From contig CAWICW010000015.1 in the NCBI GenBank assembly GCA_963834685.1, positions 1 through 64,000 of the forward strand: a DNA stretch of 64,000 bases, written 5' to 3'. Under the pieces are notes generated by a model. The model had not been told where the DNA came from and ran no database searches. It worked only from the letters and a program-made list of their open reading frames with translations. The stretch comes from Palsa-504 sp963834685. Lineage in GTDB: Bacteria; Actinomycetota; Actinomycetes; Streptosporangiales; Streptosporangiaceae. Positions within the stretch are counted from its first letter, which is position 1; every line of letters starts with the position of its first letter. Shown here one piece after another: positions 1 to 9,104 of the stretch. Made by a program: the position numbers and the translations under genes.

Positions 1-359
1 CGATGGGCGGGACCGGGACGGGCCGGGCCTGCTCGCTGCCGGTGATGTCCTGGTGGCCTGCTGTGCAATGGCAGCCCGGTCGACAGGGCCCAGGACCCAC
101 GATCGCCGCTTCGGCCAGCAGGCTGACGCCGAGCGCGAGCAGCAGGCTGCTGGTACCGCCGCCTGCCGATGCGTGGGCGGGTATCTGCACCGTCCAGTCC
201 GCCGCTAGCCGGAGGCGCCGTGATCTGCGACTTGAGCGTGCCCGGCTGTCAGCTGCCGACTCCGTGACGCACGCGGAACACGTTCGCCGGCTTGATGGAA
301 GTGGCCCGAGCCAGCCGGTGGTGTGGAAGGGCCCCCTGGGGAAACGAGGCGGCCAGGAG
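1..359. other. no gene recognised at left edge
   Basis: No convincing coding region is seen. The long plus-strand frame that crosses this stretch is the antisense shadow of the following amidohydrolase gene. A minus-strand frame near 60-200 has one hydrophobic run and could be the edge of a gene continuing to the left, but nothing supports it further. Confidence 0.4.
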
Positions 360-1196
360 CTACTGCTGGGAGTCGTAGAGGGCGGCGAAGTTATCGCGCA
401 GCATGGCCTGGCCGAGCTTACCGTCGCCGGCCGCGGCTCGCATCCGGACCACCTCGCCGTGGAAATCGCCCCACGGCTCGTCGCTGGCGAACAGGACCCG
501 GTCGCCGCCGATGCCGCGCCGCTCGATCTCGCTGGCCAGCCACCTGGGCGCGAAGCCGATCGTCCAGCTGGTGTCGGTGTAGATCTGCTTGCCAGCCTCC
601 AGCCAGTCGAAGAACCGGGTACTGATCAGCTTGATGTGACCGCTCATGCCGCCGCCGAAGTGAACCAGGTGAATCTTCACGTCATCGGCGTAACGGTCGA
701 CGAGCAGGCCCACCTGGTCGATGTCCGAGGCAGCGCCGGGCGAGGTGTGCACGTGGACGACCAGACCGTGCTCCCGGGCGGTAGCGAAAATCTGATCGAG
801 CTGCGGCTGGCAGGCCGGATCGTCGGGGCGGCCGCCGAGCAGGAAGCTGGTTTTCAGCGCGACCACGCCGTGCTCGCCGGCCAGGTCCAGCGCGGCCGCG
901 GTGAGCTCGGCATCCTGCGGACGCGGTGAGACCCACAGTCCACACCTGATCCGGTCGTCGGCCGCCGCAGCCTCGAGGACCAGGGGGTTGAAGCCGAACG
1001 AGATCGACGCGTCGGGAACCCCGTAGTTGGGCAGGACCAGCGCGCGCTCGACACCTTCGCGGTCGAGGTCGGCGATCAGCTCGGCAACGGTGCCCCGCGC
1101 GAGCATGTCCGGATTACAGGGTGGCCCGCCGTAAAAGGGGAAGGCCGGCATCCGGCCCAGGTGCCGGTGGGCGTCATTTACGAGTTGCGTTCCCAT
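360..1196 (-). CDS. amidohydrolase-2 family TIM-barrel metal-dependent hydrolase
   Basis: 278 aa, the usual size for short amidohydrolase-2 (PF04909-like) enzymes, which hydrolyse or decarboxylate small carbonyl substrates in the cytoplasm. Visible landmarks are the N-terminal metal-binding HRH (residues 10-12), a central HVH at about 148, HLVHFGG at about 177 and the late SDEPW that supplies the conserved aspartate. Order and spacing match a metal-dependent TIM barrel. No signal peptide. The start is an ATG; the upstream gap carries two inverted repeats that could be operators for this gene. The substrate cannot be told from sequence. It stands alone on its strand with no partner gene. Family call is firm, exact reaction unknown. 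Confidence 0.8.
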   Translation of the reverse strand: MGTQLVNDAHRHLGRMPAFPFYGGPPCNPDMLARGTVAELIADLDREGVERALVLPNYGVPDASISFGFNPLVLEAAAADDRIRCGLWVSPRPQDAELTAAALDLAGEHGVVALKTSFLLGGRPDDPACQPQLDQIFATAREHGLVVHVHTSPGAASDIDQVGLLVDRYADDVKIHLVHFGGGMSGHIKLISTRFFDWLEAGKQIYTDTSWTIGFAPRWLASEIERRGIGGDRVLFASDEPWGDFHGEVVRMRAAAGDGKLGQAMLRDNFAALYDSQQ

Positions 1197-1215
1197 GTGC
1201 GGGATGCTAACGCTC

Positions 1216-1251
1216 TATCGTTTCCGATACAAGATGCCTATCTCGGATAGG
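1216..1251. promoter_or_regulatory. two adjacent inverted repeats upstream of the amidohydrolase
   Basis: TATCG-TTTC-CGATA (1216-1229) and CCTATC-TCG-GATAGG (1237-1251) are perfect inverted repeats 7 nt apart, just upstream of the divergently read amidohydrolase start. Twin palindromes sharing the CTATC/GATAG arms look like operators of a TetR- or similar dimeric regulator. No such regulator is encoded beside them, so the regulator is unknown. Confidence 0.45.
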
Positions 1252-1347
1252 AATCGACGCCGGCGATGACCGCGGTCACCATCTTGCGGACGGCGTCAGC
1301 CTCGGGCGGGGCGCCTAGGTGGTCCCATGCCCACTTAGGGTGGGTGC

Positions 1348-2178
1348 GTGCCCACTGTACCGCCGGAGCCAGCACGCTCATTCAGGCTCGAGTCTCATCA
1401 GTACCGGCAGGTCGCCGAGTCGTTCGGCATCGACCCCGAGCGTTACGACCGGGCCCGGCCCCGCTACCCCGACGCCCTGGTGGAGCGGATCGTCACCGCC
1501 AGCCCCGGCCCCGACGTCCTGGACGTCGGCAGCGGGACCGGCATCGCCGCCCGGCAGTTCCGGGCGGCCGGCTGCCGGGTGCTAGGGATCGAGCCCGACG
1601 CGCGGATGGCCGACTTCGCCCGGCGGACCGGGATCGAGGTCGAGGTGGCGACGTTCGAGAAGTGGGACAGCGCCGGCCGCACGTTCGACGCGGTCGTGGC
1701 CGGGCAGGCCTGGCACTGGGTGGACCCGGTCGCGGGAGCGGCCCAGGCGGCCCGGGTGCTGCGGCCCGATGGCCGGCTGGCCGCGTTCTGGCACGTGTTC
1801 GAGCCACCGCAGGACGTGGCGGAAGCCGTCGCCACGGTCTATCACCGGGTGGTGCCCGACTCGCCGTTCAACTTCGGGGCCCGGCCGCAGCAGGCCGACC
1901 GGAACGCGACGTTTTTCACCACCAAGGTCGCCGACGGGATGCGGGAGGCGGGCGGGTTCGGCGATCCGGAGCGGTGGCGGTTCGACTGGGAGCGGTCCTA
2001 CACCCGGGACGAGTGGCTGGACCAGGTGGCCACGTCCGGCGCCCTCACCCAGCTTCCGCCGGACAAGCTGGCCGAGGTGCTGGAGGGCGTCGGCGCCGCT
2101 CTCGATGCGATGGGCGGCCGGTTCACGGTGAGCCTGGCCACGGTGGCGATCATCGCGGCGCGAGCCGGCGCAGCCTGA
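1348..2178 (+). CDS. class I SAM-dependent methyltransferase
   Basis: 276 aa soluble protein with a Rossmann methyltransferase core. Motif I reads VLDVGSGTGIAA at about residues 56-67, followed by the acidic strand-2 end (LGIEPDARM) and a post-core QAWHWVDP segment seen in actinobacterial type-11/25 methyltransferases. The conserved N-terminal block before motif I (AESFGIDPERYDRARPRYP) is typical of this subfamily, whose members resemble ubiquinone/trans-aconitate methyltransferases. The start used is GTG; an upstream ORF in another frame is a shadow. The substrate is not predictable. It stands between the amidohydrolase and an MFS transporter with no obvious operon link. Confidence 0.82.
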   Translation: MPTVPPEPARSFRLESHQYRQVAESFGIDPERYDRARPRYPDALVERIVTASPGPDVLDVGSGTGIAARQFRAAGCRVLGIEPDARMADFARRTGIEVEVATFEKWDSAGRTFDAVVAGQAWHWVDPVAGAAQAARVLRPDGRLAAFWHVFEPPQDVAEAVATVYHRVVPDSPFNFGARPQQADRNATFFTTKVADGMREAGGFGDPERWRFDWERSYTRDEWLDQVATSGALTQLPPDKLAEVLEGVGAALDAMGGRFTVSLATVAIIAARAGAA

Positions 2179-2322
2179 ACAGGCGGGCCATCGCGGTCGT
2201 CATCGCCGATCCCCGGGCGGCGTTAAGCGTTCGCCTCAAGGTAACTAAACGATAGTCATAGGTATATTAGAGCGTCACTTTGTGATCGCCCGGCGGCCAG
2301 GTTTCCTTGCGACCCTCCGAGT

Positions 2323-3765
2323 ATGAGTACTCCAGCGGCGCCCGTGGCCAGCCCCGATCCCTTCGCGGCGATCGACGAGTCCAAGATCAGCCGGTTCCAG
2401 TACAAGATCATGTTCGTCTCGGGCATGGGCTTCTTCACCGACGCCTACGACTTGTTCGTCATCGGCATCGTCGTGGTGTTGATTGAAACTCAGTGGAAGC
2501 TGTCGACCACCCAGGTATCGTGGCTGAACTCCGCGACCCTGCTGGCTTCGGCCGTGGGTGCGATCGTATTCGGCCGGATCGCCGACATTCTCGGTCGCAA
2601 GAAGATCTACGGCTATGAGGTGCTGATCCTCGCGGCCGGCGCTATCGCCTCGGCGTTCTCGCCGAACTACACGTTCTTGCTCGTCAGCCGGATCATCCTC
2701 GGGATCGGCATCGGCGGCGACTACCCGGTCTCCGCGACGATCATGAGCGAGTACTCCAGCAAGGCGACCCGCGGCAAGATGGTCGGACTCGTGTTCTCCA
2801 TGCAGGGCGCGGGCCTGGTCGTCGGCCCCCTGATCGCCGCGATCCTGCTGGCCTCGGGCGCATCCAACAACCTCACCTGGCGCCTCCTGCTCGGCTTCGG
2901 CGCGATACCCGGCCTGGCGGTCTTCTACCTGCGCCGCCAGATCCACGAGACGCCACGGTTCGCCATGGCCGGCGGCGCCCAGGAAGAAGCCGCGGCGGCC
3001 ATCGCGGACGCCACCGGGAAGGGGACAGGAAAGGCCCCCAAGGGCGAATCGACCGCGAGGCACCAGCAGAGCGTCGCCGAGGGTTACCTGAAGCTGCTCC
3101 GCAACCGGCGCATGCTGATCTGGCTTATCGGCACCGCGGGCGCCTGGGCGCTGCTGGACTTCTGCTACTACGGCAACAGCATCTCCCAGCCGGAGATCCT
3201 CAAGCTGCTCAGCCCGCACGCCAGCCTGCTGCACAATGTCCTGGTCCAGCTGGCCATCGTTTGCGTCTTCGCGGTGCCCGGGTACATCGTGGCCGTCATG
3301 TTCATGGACAGGACCGGGCGGAAGAGCATCCAGATGTTCGGCTTCTTCATGATGGCGCTGATGTTCCTGATCATCGGCCTCGTCCCATCGGTCGTGAAGC
3401 ACGCCTGGCCGTTCCTCATCCTGTACGGCATCAGCTACTTCTTCACCGAGTTCGGGCCGAACATGACGACGTTCATCTACCCGGCTGAGCTGTTCCCAAC
3501 GGACGTCCGAACTACCGCCCACGGCATATCCGCCGGGGCCGGCAAGATGGGCGCGTTCGCCGGCGCCTTCCTGTTCCCCAATTTCCTGGCCGTCACCCAC
3601 GGTATTAACCGCGCGATGACCATCGCCGGGGTGGTGGCGGTCCTCGGCCTGCTGCTGACCCTGGCGGCGCTGCCCGAGACCAAGGGGAAGAGCCTCGAGC
3701 AGCTGGAAGAGGACGCGTACGCCGAGGCGCCTGCGAAGGCGCGCGTCGGGATACAGCCCGCCTGA
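2323..3765 (+). CDS. MFS transporter, PHS (inorganic phosphate:H+ symporter)-like
   Basis: 480 aa, 12-helix major facilitator. Residues 33-45 (GMGFFTDAYDLF) and 128-144 (GIGIGGDYPVSATIMSE) are hallmark segments of the PHS family (TC 2.A.1.9; Pho84-type), and the A-motif GRIADILGRKK is at 84-94. A long hydrophilic loop (about 220-250) separates the two six-helix halves, and the C-terminal half carries DRTGRKS and PAELFPTDVR. It should move phosphate or a small organic anion with protons across the cytoplasmic membrane. Bacterial homologues are often annotated only as sugar/metabolite porters, so the substrate is not certain. The promoter area upstream is unusually AT-rich (2230-2275). The next gene, a universal stress protein, follows at 83 nt. 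Confidence 0.8.
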   Translation: MSTPAAPVASPDPFAAIDESKISRFQYKIMFVSGMGFFTDAYDLFVIGIVVVLIETQWKLSTTQVSWLNSATLLASAVGAIVFGRIADILGRKKIYGYEVLILAAGAIASAFSPNYTFLLVSRIILGIGIGGDYPVSATIMSEYSSKATRGKMVGLVFSMQGAGLVVGPLIAAILLASGASNNLTWRLLLGFGAIPGLAVFYLRRQIHETPRFAMAGGAQEEAAAAIADATGKGTGKAPKGESTARHQQSVAEGYLKLLRNRRMLIWLIGTAGAWALLDFCYYGNSISQPEILKLLSPHASLLHNVLVQLAIVCVFAVPGYIVAVMFMDRTGRKSIQMFGFFMMALMFLIIGLVPSVVKHAWPFLILYGISYFFTEFGPNMTTFIYPAELFPTDVRTTAHGISAGAGKMGAFAGAFLFPNFLAVTHGINRAMTIAGVVAVLGLLLTLAALPETKGKSLEQLEEDAYAEAPAKARVGIQPA

Positions 3766-3848
3766 TCGTCCCCAGCGGCCTCGGCCGACTGACATCGTTG
3801 AGGAGGTGAAGCGGCGCGCCAGCCCCGCGGTCACGCGGTCGTCACGCC

Positions 3849-4289
3849 GTGAATCGGATGACGTACAACATCGTGGTCGGAGTAGACGGTTCGGAATACG
3901 GTGATGCCGCGCTGCGGATGGCCCTCGCCGAGGCGGAAGAACACCACGGCCAGGTGACCGCCGTGTTCGCCTGGCAGGTACCCTTCTCGTCCTTTCCCGG
4001 CCTCTACGACCGGGCCGAACTCGAGCAGGCCGGCAAGAATTTCCTCATCGAGAGGGTCAGCGCGGTCGCGCCCTCGCCGAAGGTCCCGCTGCTGCCGCTG
4101 GTAGCCGAGGGCGACCCGGCGGAGGCGCTGGTTGCCGCGGCGAAAGACGCGAACCTGCTGGTGCTCGGCACCCGCGGCCGAACGCGGATGGCCGGGTTTC
4201 TACTTGGCTCAGTCAGTGCACGCTGCGCTGCGGCCGCCCCGTGCCCGGTACTGCTCGTGAAAGCGCAACAGGGTCACACCGAAGCCTGA
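3849..4289 (+). CDS. universal stress protein (UspA family)
   Basis: 146 aa single-domain Usp. The N-terminal strand IVVGVDGSEYGDAAL carries the conserved Asp, and the C-terminal GTRG-x9-GS motif (in GTRGRTRMAGFLLGSVS) is the ATP-binding signature, so this is probably a nucleotide-binding Usp. Such proteins accumulate under starvation, hypoxia or oxidative stress in actinomycetes and act in the cytoplasm. A GTG start is used here; an ATG three codons later (3858) is equally possible. Its closeness to the phosphate-type transporter suggests co-expression but does not prove it. Confidence 0.9.
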   Translation: MNRMTYNIVVGVDGSEYGDAALRMALAEAEEHHGQVTAVFAWQVPFSSFPGLYDRAELEQAGKNFLIERVSAVAPSPKVPLLPLVAEGDPAEALVAAAKDANLLVLGTRGRTRMAGFLLGSVSARCAAAAPCPVLLVKAQQGHTEA

Positions 4290-4452
4290 TGCGCTGGCCG
4301 CCCTTCCGGGTCACGGAGATATCGATTTCGCGTCATTCACCCCGCATCATGCGGTTTCGGCAGGTATAACCAGCAAGGGTGAGCACACGGACCGACGCGT
4401 CCGGTGATTTCCAGCTGACGAGGCGTGGTCGAGGAGGAAGGAGGAACTGGGC

Positions 4453-5760
4453 GTGAGACCTGTCCTCCCCCGGTTCACTAGTACCAAGGTCGCCGCGAGC
4501 ACGGTCATGGTGCTCGGCGTGAGCGTGCTGGCCGCCTGCAGCGGCTCCAGCACCTCGAGCGGCACCACCCCGACCAGCACCACCACCCCGATCCTCATCG
4601 GCGCGTCGCTGTCGCTGTCGCCGGCCAGCGGCGCGTTCACGGCGGACGGCCAGGCGTACTACAGGGGGTACGAGCTGTGGGCCAAGGACGTGAACGCCCA
4701 CGGCGGCCTGCTCGGCCGGAAGGTCGTGCTGAAGATCCTCAACGATCAGAGCCTGCCGAACCTGGTGGTCACCAACTACCAGACGCTGTTCGGCAAGGAC
4801 CACGTGGACCTGGCCTTCGGGCCGTTCTCCTCGCTGCTCACCGCCCCGGCCTCGGCGGTCGCGGCGACGTACGGCATGGCGTTCGTGGAAGGGGCGGGCG
4901 GCGCGCCGTCGGTCTTCGACACCCCGGCCAACCAGGCTGACCACAACGTGTTCGACGTGAGCCTGCCGGTCGCGGACGAGATGGTCCCGTTCGTGAAGTG
5001 GATCGAATCGCTGCCCCCGGGCGAGCGACCCAAGACCGCGGCCTACCCGATGGCCCAGGACCCGTTCGCCGACCCGCCGGTTCAGCTGGCCCAGACGCTG
5101 CTGCAGAACCTCGGCATCCGGACCGTGTACTCGAACATATTCCCGGAGAACGGGACGTACAAGCAACCGGCCCAGCAGGTGGCCGCGTCCGGCGCGCAGA
5201 TCGTGGTGCTCGGGTCCACCGACGTGCCCACCGTCCAGCAGTTCATGCAGGTGTTCGAGCAGGAGCACTACACGCCCAAGATGTTCATCGCGGCGTCCGG
5301 CCCCGACCAGGGCGCCGCGTTCACCTCGGCGGTCGGCACGGGCAATGCCACCGGGATGATGGTGCCCGACGGCTGGTATCCCGGCTACAACAACCCGACC
5401 AGCGAGCAGCTGGTCAACGAGTACGTCAAGCAGTACGGCGGGCACCCGTCCGACGTCAACTCCGACGTGGCCGAGGCCTACTCGGTGGGCCAGATCATGG
5501 CGCAGGCGGTCACCGCCACCGGCGGCACCAACAACGCCAAGATCATCGCCTACCTGCACAGCGGCGTCACGCTGAACAGCGTCCAGGGCAAGGTGACGTT
5601 CGACGCGCTGGGGGAGAACGGCGCCGCGGCGGCGTTCGTCTTCCAGTGGCAGAACGGCCAGTTCGACCAGGTCCTGCCGACCGGCATGACGGGCTCGGTG
5701 GGGATCATTTCCACCAAGCCACCCTGGACCGGCACGGCCACGACGCTCTCGACGGGCTGA
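4453..5760 (+). CDS. substrate-binding lipoprotein, branched-chain amino-acid (Leu/Ile/Val)-type ABC family
   Basis: 435 aa. An N-terminal signal peptide ends in a lipobox (VLAAC, Cys at about 29), followed by a Ser/Thr-rich linker, so the mature protein is a membrane-anchored lipoprotein. The body is a periplasmic-binding fold of the type-1 Leu/Ile/Val class: a PILIGASLSLSP start, QAYYRGYELWAKDVNAHGG, and a late DVAEAYSVGQIMAQAV. It starts at GTG after a strong GGAGGAA ribosome site. No permease or ATPase gene is adjacent, so it is an orphan receptor. It either feeds a transporter encoded elsewhere or serves sensing; a nitrate/nitrite-type sensor kinase gene follows. Confidence 0.85.
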   Translation: MRPVLPRFTSTKVAASTVMVLGVSVLAACSGSSTSSGTTPTSTTTPILIGASLSLSPASGAFTADGQAYYRGYELWAKDVNAHGGLLGRKVVLKILNDQSLPNLVVTNYQTLFGKDHVDLAFGPFSSLLTAPASAVAATYGMAFVEGAGGAPSVFDTPANQADHNVFDVSLPVADEMVPFVKWIESLPPGERPKTAAYPMAQDPFADPPVQLAQTLLQNLGIRTVYSNIFPENGTYKQPAQQVAASGAQIVVLGSTDVPTVQQFMQVFEQEHYTPKMFIAASGPDQGAAFTSAVGTGNATGMMVPDGWYPGYNNPTSEQLVNEYVKQYGGHPSDVNSDVAEAYSVGQIMAQAVTATGGTNNAKIIAYLHSGVTLNSVQGKVTFDALGENGAAAAFVFQWQNGQFDQVLPTGMTGSVGIISTKPPWTGTATTLSTG

Positions 5761-5968
5761 CCCGATGGTCCACGGCACCCCGGGCCAGCGGGCCGGGCCA
5801 TAGTTCTCATTTCCGGTTAGGTCACTAGATGAGCATTTGCCGGATATTTATTAACCCGTCCAACTAAAGTTGCGGCATCCCACATCCGTGCAGTCGGCGA
5901 CGGCTGGTCCTGGTGGGCCCATAGTGCTGCGGCTTGACGAAAGCGCGTAACCAGCGAGGACATCAGCG

Positions 5969-8569
5969 ATGGGAAACCACAGAGTGGCGAGCGCCGCACC
6001 GCGCGCCGGTGACGCTAACCAGTACGCCGGCGAGGCCACGACCTCCCATTTCACCAGTCCGAGCGCGCTGGCCCTGCGGAACTGGCCGGTATCCACCCGG
6101 CTGATCGCGGTGATCGTGCTGGCGTTGCTCATGGGCCTGGTCTTCGGGGGTCTGCGGGTCGCGTCGGCGGCCGACAGCGCGGACGAGTTCGGCCGGGTCT
6201 CGCAGCTCGCGGTCCTCGGGCAGCAGGTCACCGTCCTGGTGCAGGCCCTGGAGAACGAACGCGACGAGACGTCCGAGACCTTGCCCGTCAGCGATACCAG
6301 CACCCTGAACAGCGCGTACAGCGCGACCGACGCCGCCGCGGCCAAGGTCCAGTCGCTGGCCGCCGGGATCGGCGGCGGGTTCCCGGCCAACATCCAGACC
6401 CGAGTGGCCGCCGTGGTCTCCTACATCACGCCTTCTGGTCTCCACGTGCTGCGCGTAAAGGCCCAGGCCAGCCAGTCCGCGCTGGCGGTGATCGCGGACT
6501 ACGGCGGCCCCATTACCGACATGATCGCGCTGAACGACCAGATCGCGCAGGGCACGTCCGACTCCAGCCTGGTCAACGACGTCCAGACGCTCAACTCGCT
6601 GTCCCTGGCCAAGGACCAGGCCGCGCAGCAGCGCGCCCTGCTGTTCAACGCGTTCGAGCAGCAACTCTTCGCCGACGGCGAGCAGCAGGCGCTGACCACC
6701 TCCGAGTCCGAACAGCTCACCGACCTGACCGCGTTCACTACGACGGCCACCCCGGCCGAGCAGAGCGCATACACCAGCACCGTGGCCGGGCTGCGGTTCG
6801 ACCAGGCCGAGAGCATCGAGATCTACATCCAGGGCGCCGGCGGCAGCCTGGCTATCGGCGCGGGCGCCCTGAACATCAGCGCGAAGGACGCGCCCGGGCA
6901 GTGGTACGCGGCCCAGTCCGGCACGGTCGGCGACATGCAGCAGGTCGAGCTGGTCGTGGCCAAGAACATCGTCGCGCGGGCCCAGTCGCTGCAGCACGGC
7001 GCGCAAAGCGACGCACTGTTCACCGCCATCGTGACCGTGGTCATCCTGCTCCTGGTGCTGCTCGCCACCGTCGCCGTGGCCCGGTCCCTGGTCCTGCCGC
7101 TGCGCAAGCTGCGGGAGGGCGCGCTCAACATCGCCACGGTGGAACTGCCGGAGCGGGTCCGGCTGCTGAGCGAGGCCCCGGATCCCACCGCCAGCCTGGA
7201 GGTGGCGCCCATCGACGTGCTGTCCGCCGATGAGATCGGCCAGGTCGCCCGGGCGTTCGACCAGGTCCACTCGGAGGCGGTGCGGCTGGCCGGCAACGAG
7301 GCCATGCTGCGCAACAGCTTCAACGCGATGTTCGTCAACCTGTCCCGGCGCAGCCAGTCGCTGATCGAGCGCCTGGTGCGCATGATCGACTCCCTGGAGC
7401 AGAACGAGGGCGACCCGGAGCGGCTGTCCAACCTGTTCGCCATGGACCACCTGGTCACCCGCATGCGCCGCAACTCCGAGAACCTGCTCCTGCTGGCCGG
7501 GCACGAGACCGCCCGCAAGTGGAGCGATCCGGTATCGCTGGCCGACGTGGCCCGGGCCGCGGTGTCGGAGATCGAGCAGTACAGCCGGGTGACCCTGAAG
7601 ATCCAGCCGGGGATCGCGGTCACCGGGCAAGCCGTCTCCGACGTCGTGCACCTGCTGGCCGAGGTGATCGAGAACGCCACGATCTTCTCCGCCAAGGACA
7701 CCCCGGTGCACGTGGCCGCCCAGGAGCTGACCAGCGGCGGCGTGCTGATCGAGGTCAGCGACAACGGGGTCGGCATCCCCGAGGCCCGGCTGGCCGAGAT
7801 GAACTGGCGGCTGGACAACCCGCCGATCATCGACGTGTCGGTATCGCGGCACATGGGCCTGTTCGCCGTGGCCCGGCTGGCCGAACGGCACGGGGTGCGG
7901 GTCCGGCTGCGGCCGCGGTCGCCGCACGGGCTGACCGCCCTGGTCTGGCTGCCGGACAGCGTCACCGAGCGGGAAGCCAGCGTGTACGGCGCGCGGTCCC
8001 GCGCGTTCGCCGCGCAGACGGGCTTCCAGGGCCGGGTGGCGCCCGGCGGTCTCGGCCTGCCCGCGCGGACGGTGCCGGAGGTCCAGCCCGCAAACCACCG
8101 CGGCGACGTCGTCGTGCCCGAGCACGCCGCCGTCGGCCCGCGCGAGACGGTGCCGGCCGCCGCGACGGCGGCGACGTCGGACTGGTTCCGCAGCCGGCCG
8201 GCGGGCGCCACGGGTAACGGCAACGGGTCCGCCGCGTCGCCGGATGGCAACGGGACGGTCGGGACCGCCGGGACCGACGGGTGGGCGGTCGGCAAGCACG
8301 CGGCCCAGATCATCGCCGAGCCGGTCCGGGGCGACGTCACGTCCGCCGGGCTGCCCACGCGCGTCCCGCAGGCGAACCTCATCCCCGGTTCGGCGGCCGG
8401 CGTCCGCGGAACCAGCCGTCCGGGATCCGGGCCCGAAGGCCAGGCACCGACCACACCGCGATCGCCGCGATCACCTGACGTGGCCCGCAACCGCCTGAGT
8501 GGGTTCCAGCGCGGGGTCCGCCGCGCCAAGGGGCTGACCCCCGACGACGGAGAGGGAGCCGATCGTTGA
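5969..8569 (+). CDS. cvnA: conservon sensor kinase-like protein CvnA (nitrate/nitrite-sensing + HAMP + HATPase)
   Basis: 866 aa. TM1 lies at about residues 38-60. An extracytoplasmic, mostly helical sensor region (about 70-345) resembles the nitrate/nitrite-sensing NIT domain. TM2 is at about 350-372, with a HAMP-like linker after it. The histidine-kinase ATPase has an N-box (EVIENATIFS) and G1 box (SDNGVGIP), and ends at about 690. A clear His phosphoacceptor helix is not obvious, as is usual for CvnA proteins. The last 170 residues are low-complexity and Gly/Pro/Ala-rich. Actinomycete CvnA proteins work at the membrane with CvnB (roadblock), CvnC (DUF742) and CvnD (Ras-like GTPase). Here only cvnB follows, joined by a 4-nt stop/start overlap. 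Confidence 0.85.
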   Translation: MGNHRVASAAPRAGDANQYAGEATTSHFTSPSALALRNWPVSTRLIAVIVLALLMGLVFGGLRVASAADSADEFGRVSQLAVLGQQVTVLVQALENERDETSETLPVSDTSTLNSAYSATDAAAAKVQSLAAGIGGGFPANIQTRVAAVVSYITPSGLHVLRVKAQASQSALAVIADYGGPITDMIALNDQIAQGTSDSSLVNDVQTLNSLSLAKDQAAQQRALLFNAFEQQLFADGEQQALTTSESEQLTDLTAFTTTATPAEQSAYTSTVAGLRFDQAESIEIYIQGAGGSLAIGAGALNISAKDAPGQWYAAQSGTVGDMQQVELVVAKNIVARAQSLQHGAQSDALFTAIVTVVILLLVLLATVAVARSLVLPLRKLREGALNIATVELPERVRLLSEAPDPTASLEVAPIDVLSADEIGQVARAFDQVHSEAVRLAGNEAMLRNSFNAMFVNLSRRSQSLIERLVRMIDSLEQNEGDPERLSNLFAMDHLVTRMRRNSENLLLLAGHETARKWSDPVSLADVARAAVSEIEQYSRVTLKIQPGIAVTGQAVSDVVHLLAEVIENATIFSAKDTPVHVAAQELTSGGVLIEVSDNGVGIPEARLAEMNWRLDNPPIIDVSVSRHMGLFAVARLAERHGVRVRLRPRSPHGLTALVWLPDSVTEREASVYGARSRAFAAQTGFQGRVAPGGLGLPARTVPEVQPANHRGDVVVPEHAAVGPRETVPAAATAATSDWFRSRPAGATGNGNGSAASPDGNGTVGTAGTDGWAVGKHAAQIIAEPVRGDVTSAGLPTRVPQANLIPGSAAGVRGTSRPGSGPEGQAPTTPRSPRSPDVARNRLSGFQRGVRRAKGLTPDDGEGADR

Positions 8570-8970
8570 GTTACGCATACCGCCAGGACCTGAACTGGCT
8601 CGTCACCGACTTCACCGCGCGGGTCGCAGATGTCGCGCACGCGGCCGTGGTATCCGCGGACGGCGTGCCGCTCGCGCTCTCGGAACACATCCCCGCTGCT
8701 TTCGCCGGGCAGCTCGCGGCCATCACCTCGGGGCTGACCAGCTTGATGCAGGGCGCCGCCCGGCTGTTCGAGGCCGGCCAGCCCACCCAGGCCCTGGTGG
8801 AGATGGAAGGCGGGCTGATGTTCGTCATGGCCATCAGCGACGGGTCCAGCCTGGCCGTCCTGGCCGCTCCGGAGTGCGATACCGACCTGGTGGCCTACGA
8901 GATGGCACGGCTGGTCGAGGCGGTCGGCGACGTGCTGACCCCCGCCACCCGCGCCCCCTTCGGAACCTGA
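8566..8970 (+). CDS. cvnB: roadblock/LC7 domain protein CvnB
   Basis: 134 aa Roadblock/LC7 fold protein (DLNWLVTDFTARVADVAHAAVVSADG at the start, a glycine-rich core, and a C-terminal helix with ARLVEAVGDVL). It starts at TTG in TTGA, overlapping the cvnA stop, behind a GGAGAGGGAG ribosome site, so the two are translationally coupled. CvnB proteins act as GAP-like or scaffolding partners for the CvnD GTPase. In a standard conservon a DUF742 gene and a GTPase gene follow immediately. Here the next element is a hairpin and an opposing GNAT gene, so the module is cut short. Confidence 0.9.
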   Translation: MSYAYRQDLNWLVTDFTARVADVAHAAVVSADGVPLALSEHIPAAFAGQLAAITSGLTSLMQGAARLFEAGQPTQALVEMEGGLMFVMAISDGSSLAVLAAPECDTDLVAYEMARLVEAVGDVLTPATRAPFGT

Positions 8971-9012
8971 GCCGGGAGCCCGGCCGGCGTCGGGCGATTG
9001 GCGGAGGCACGA

Positions 9013-9060
9013 GCCACGGCCCGTTCGGTACAAATTAATTCAGGCCGAACGGGCCGTGGC
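9013..9060. repeat. dispersed 16-nt hairpin element, full copy (probable bidirectional terminator)
   Basis: Arms GCCACGGCCCGTTCGG (9013-9028) and CCGAACGGGCCGTGGC (9045-9060) pair perfectly around a 16-nt AT-rich loop. The copy lies between the convergent cvnB and GNAT genes. Compared with the 23.6 kb copy, positions 1 and 8 of the left arm are changed and both changes are compensated in the right arm. Confidence 0.85.
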
Positions 9061-9104
9061 GCTACGGTCCCTGACCACTGATCAGCTGGCCACCGCGGCA
9101 GTCG

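Noticed and set aside
2275..3834. 519-codon minus-strand frame opposite the MFS gene
   Set aside because: Shadow; the plus strand encodes a clear PHS-type transporter.
5963..8299. 778-codon minus-strand open frame opposite cvnA
   Set aside because: Antisense shadow with His/Arg/Gln-rich composition and no family match.
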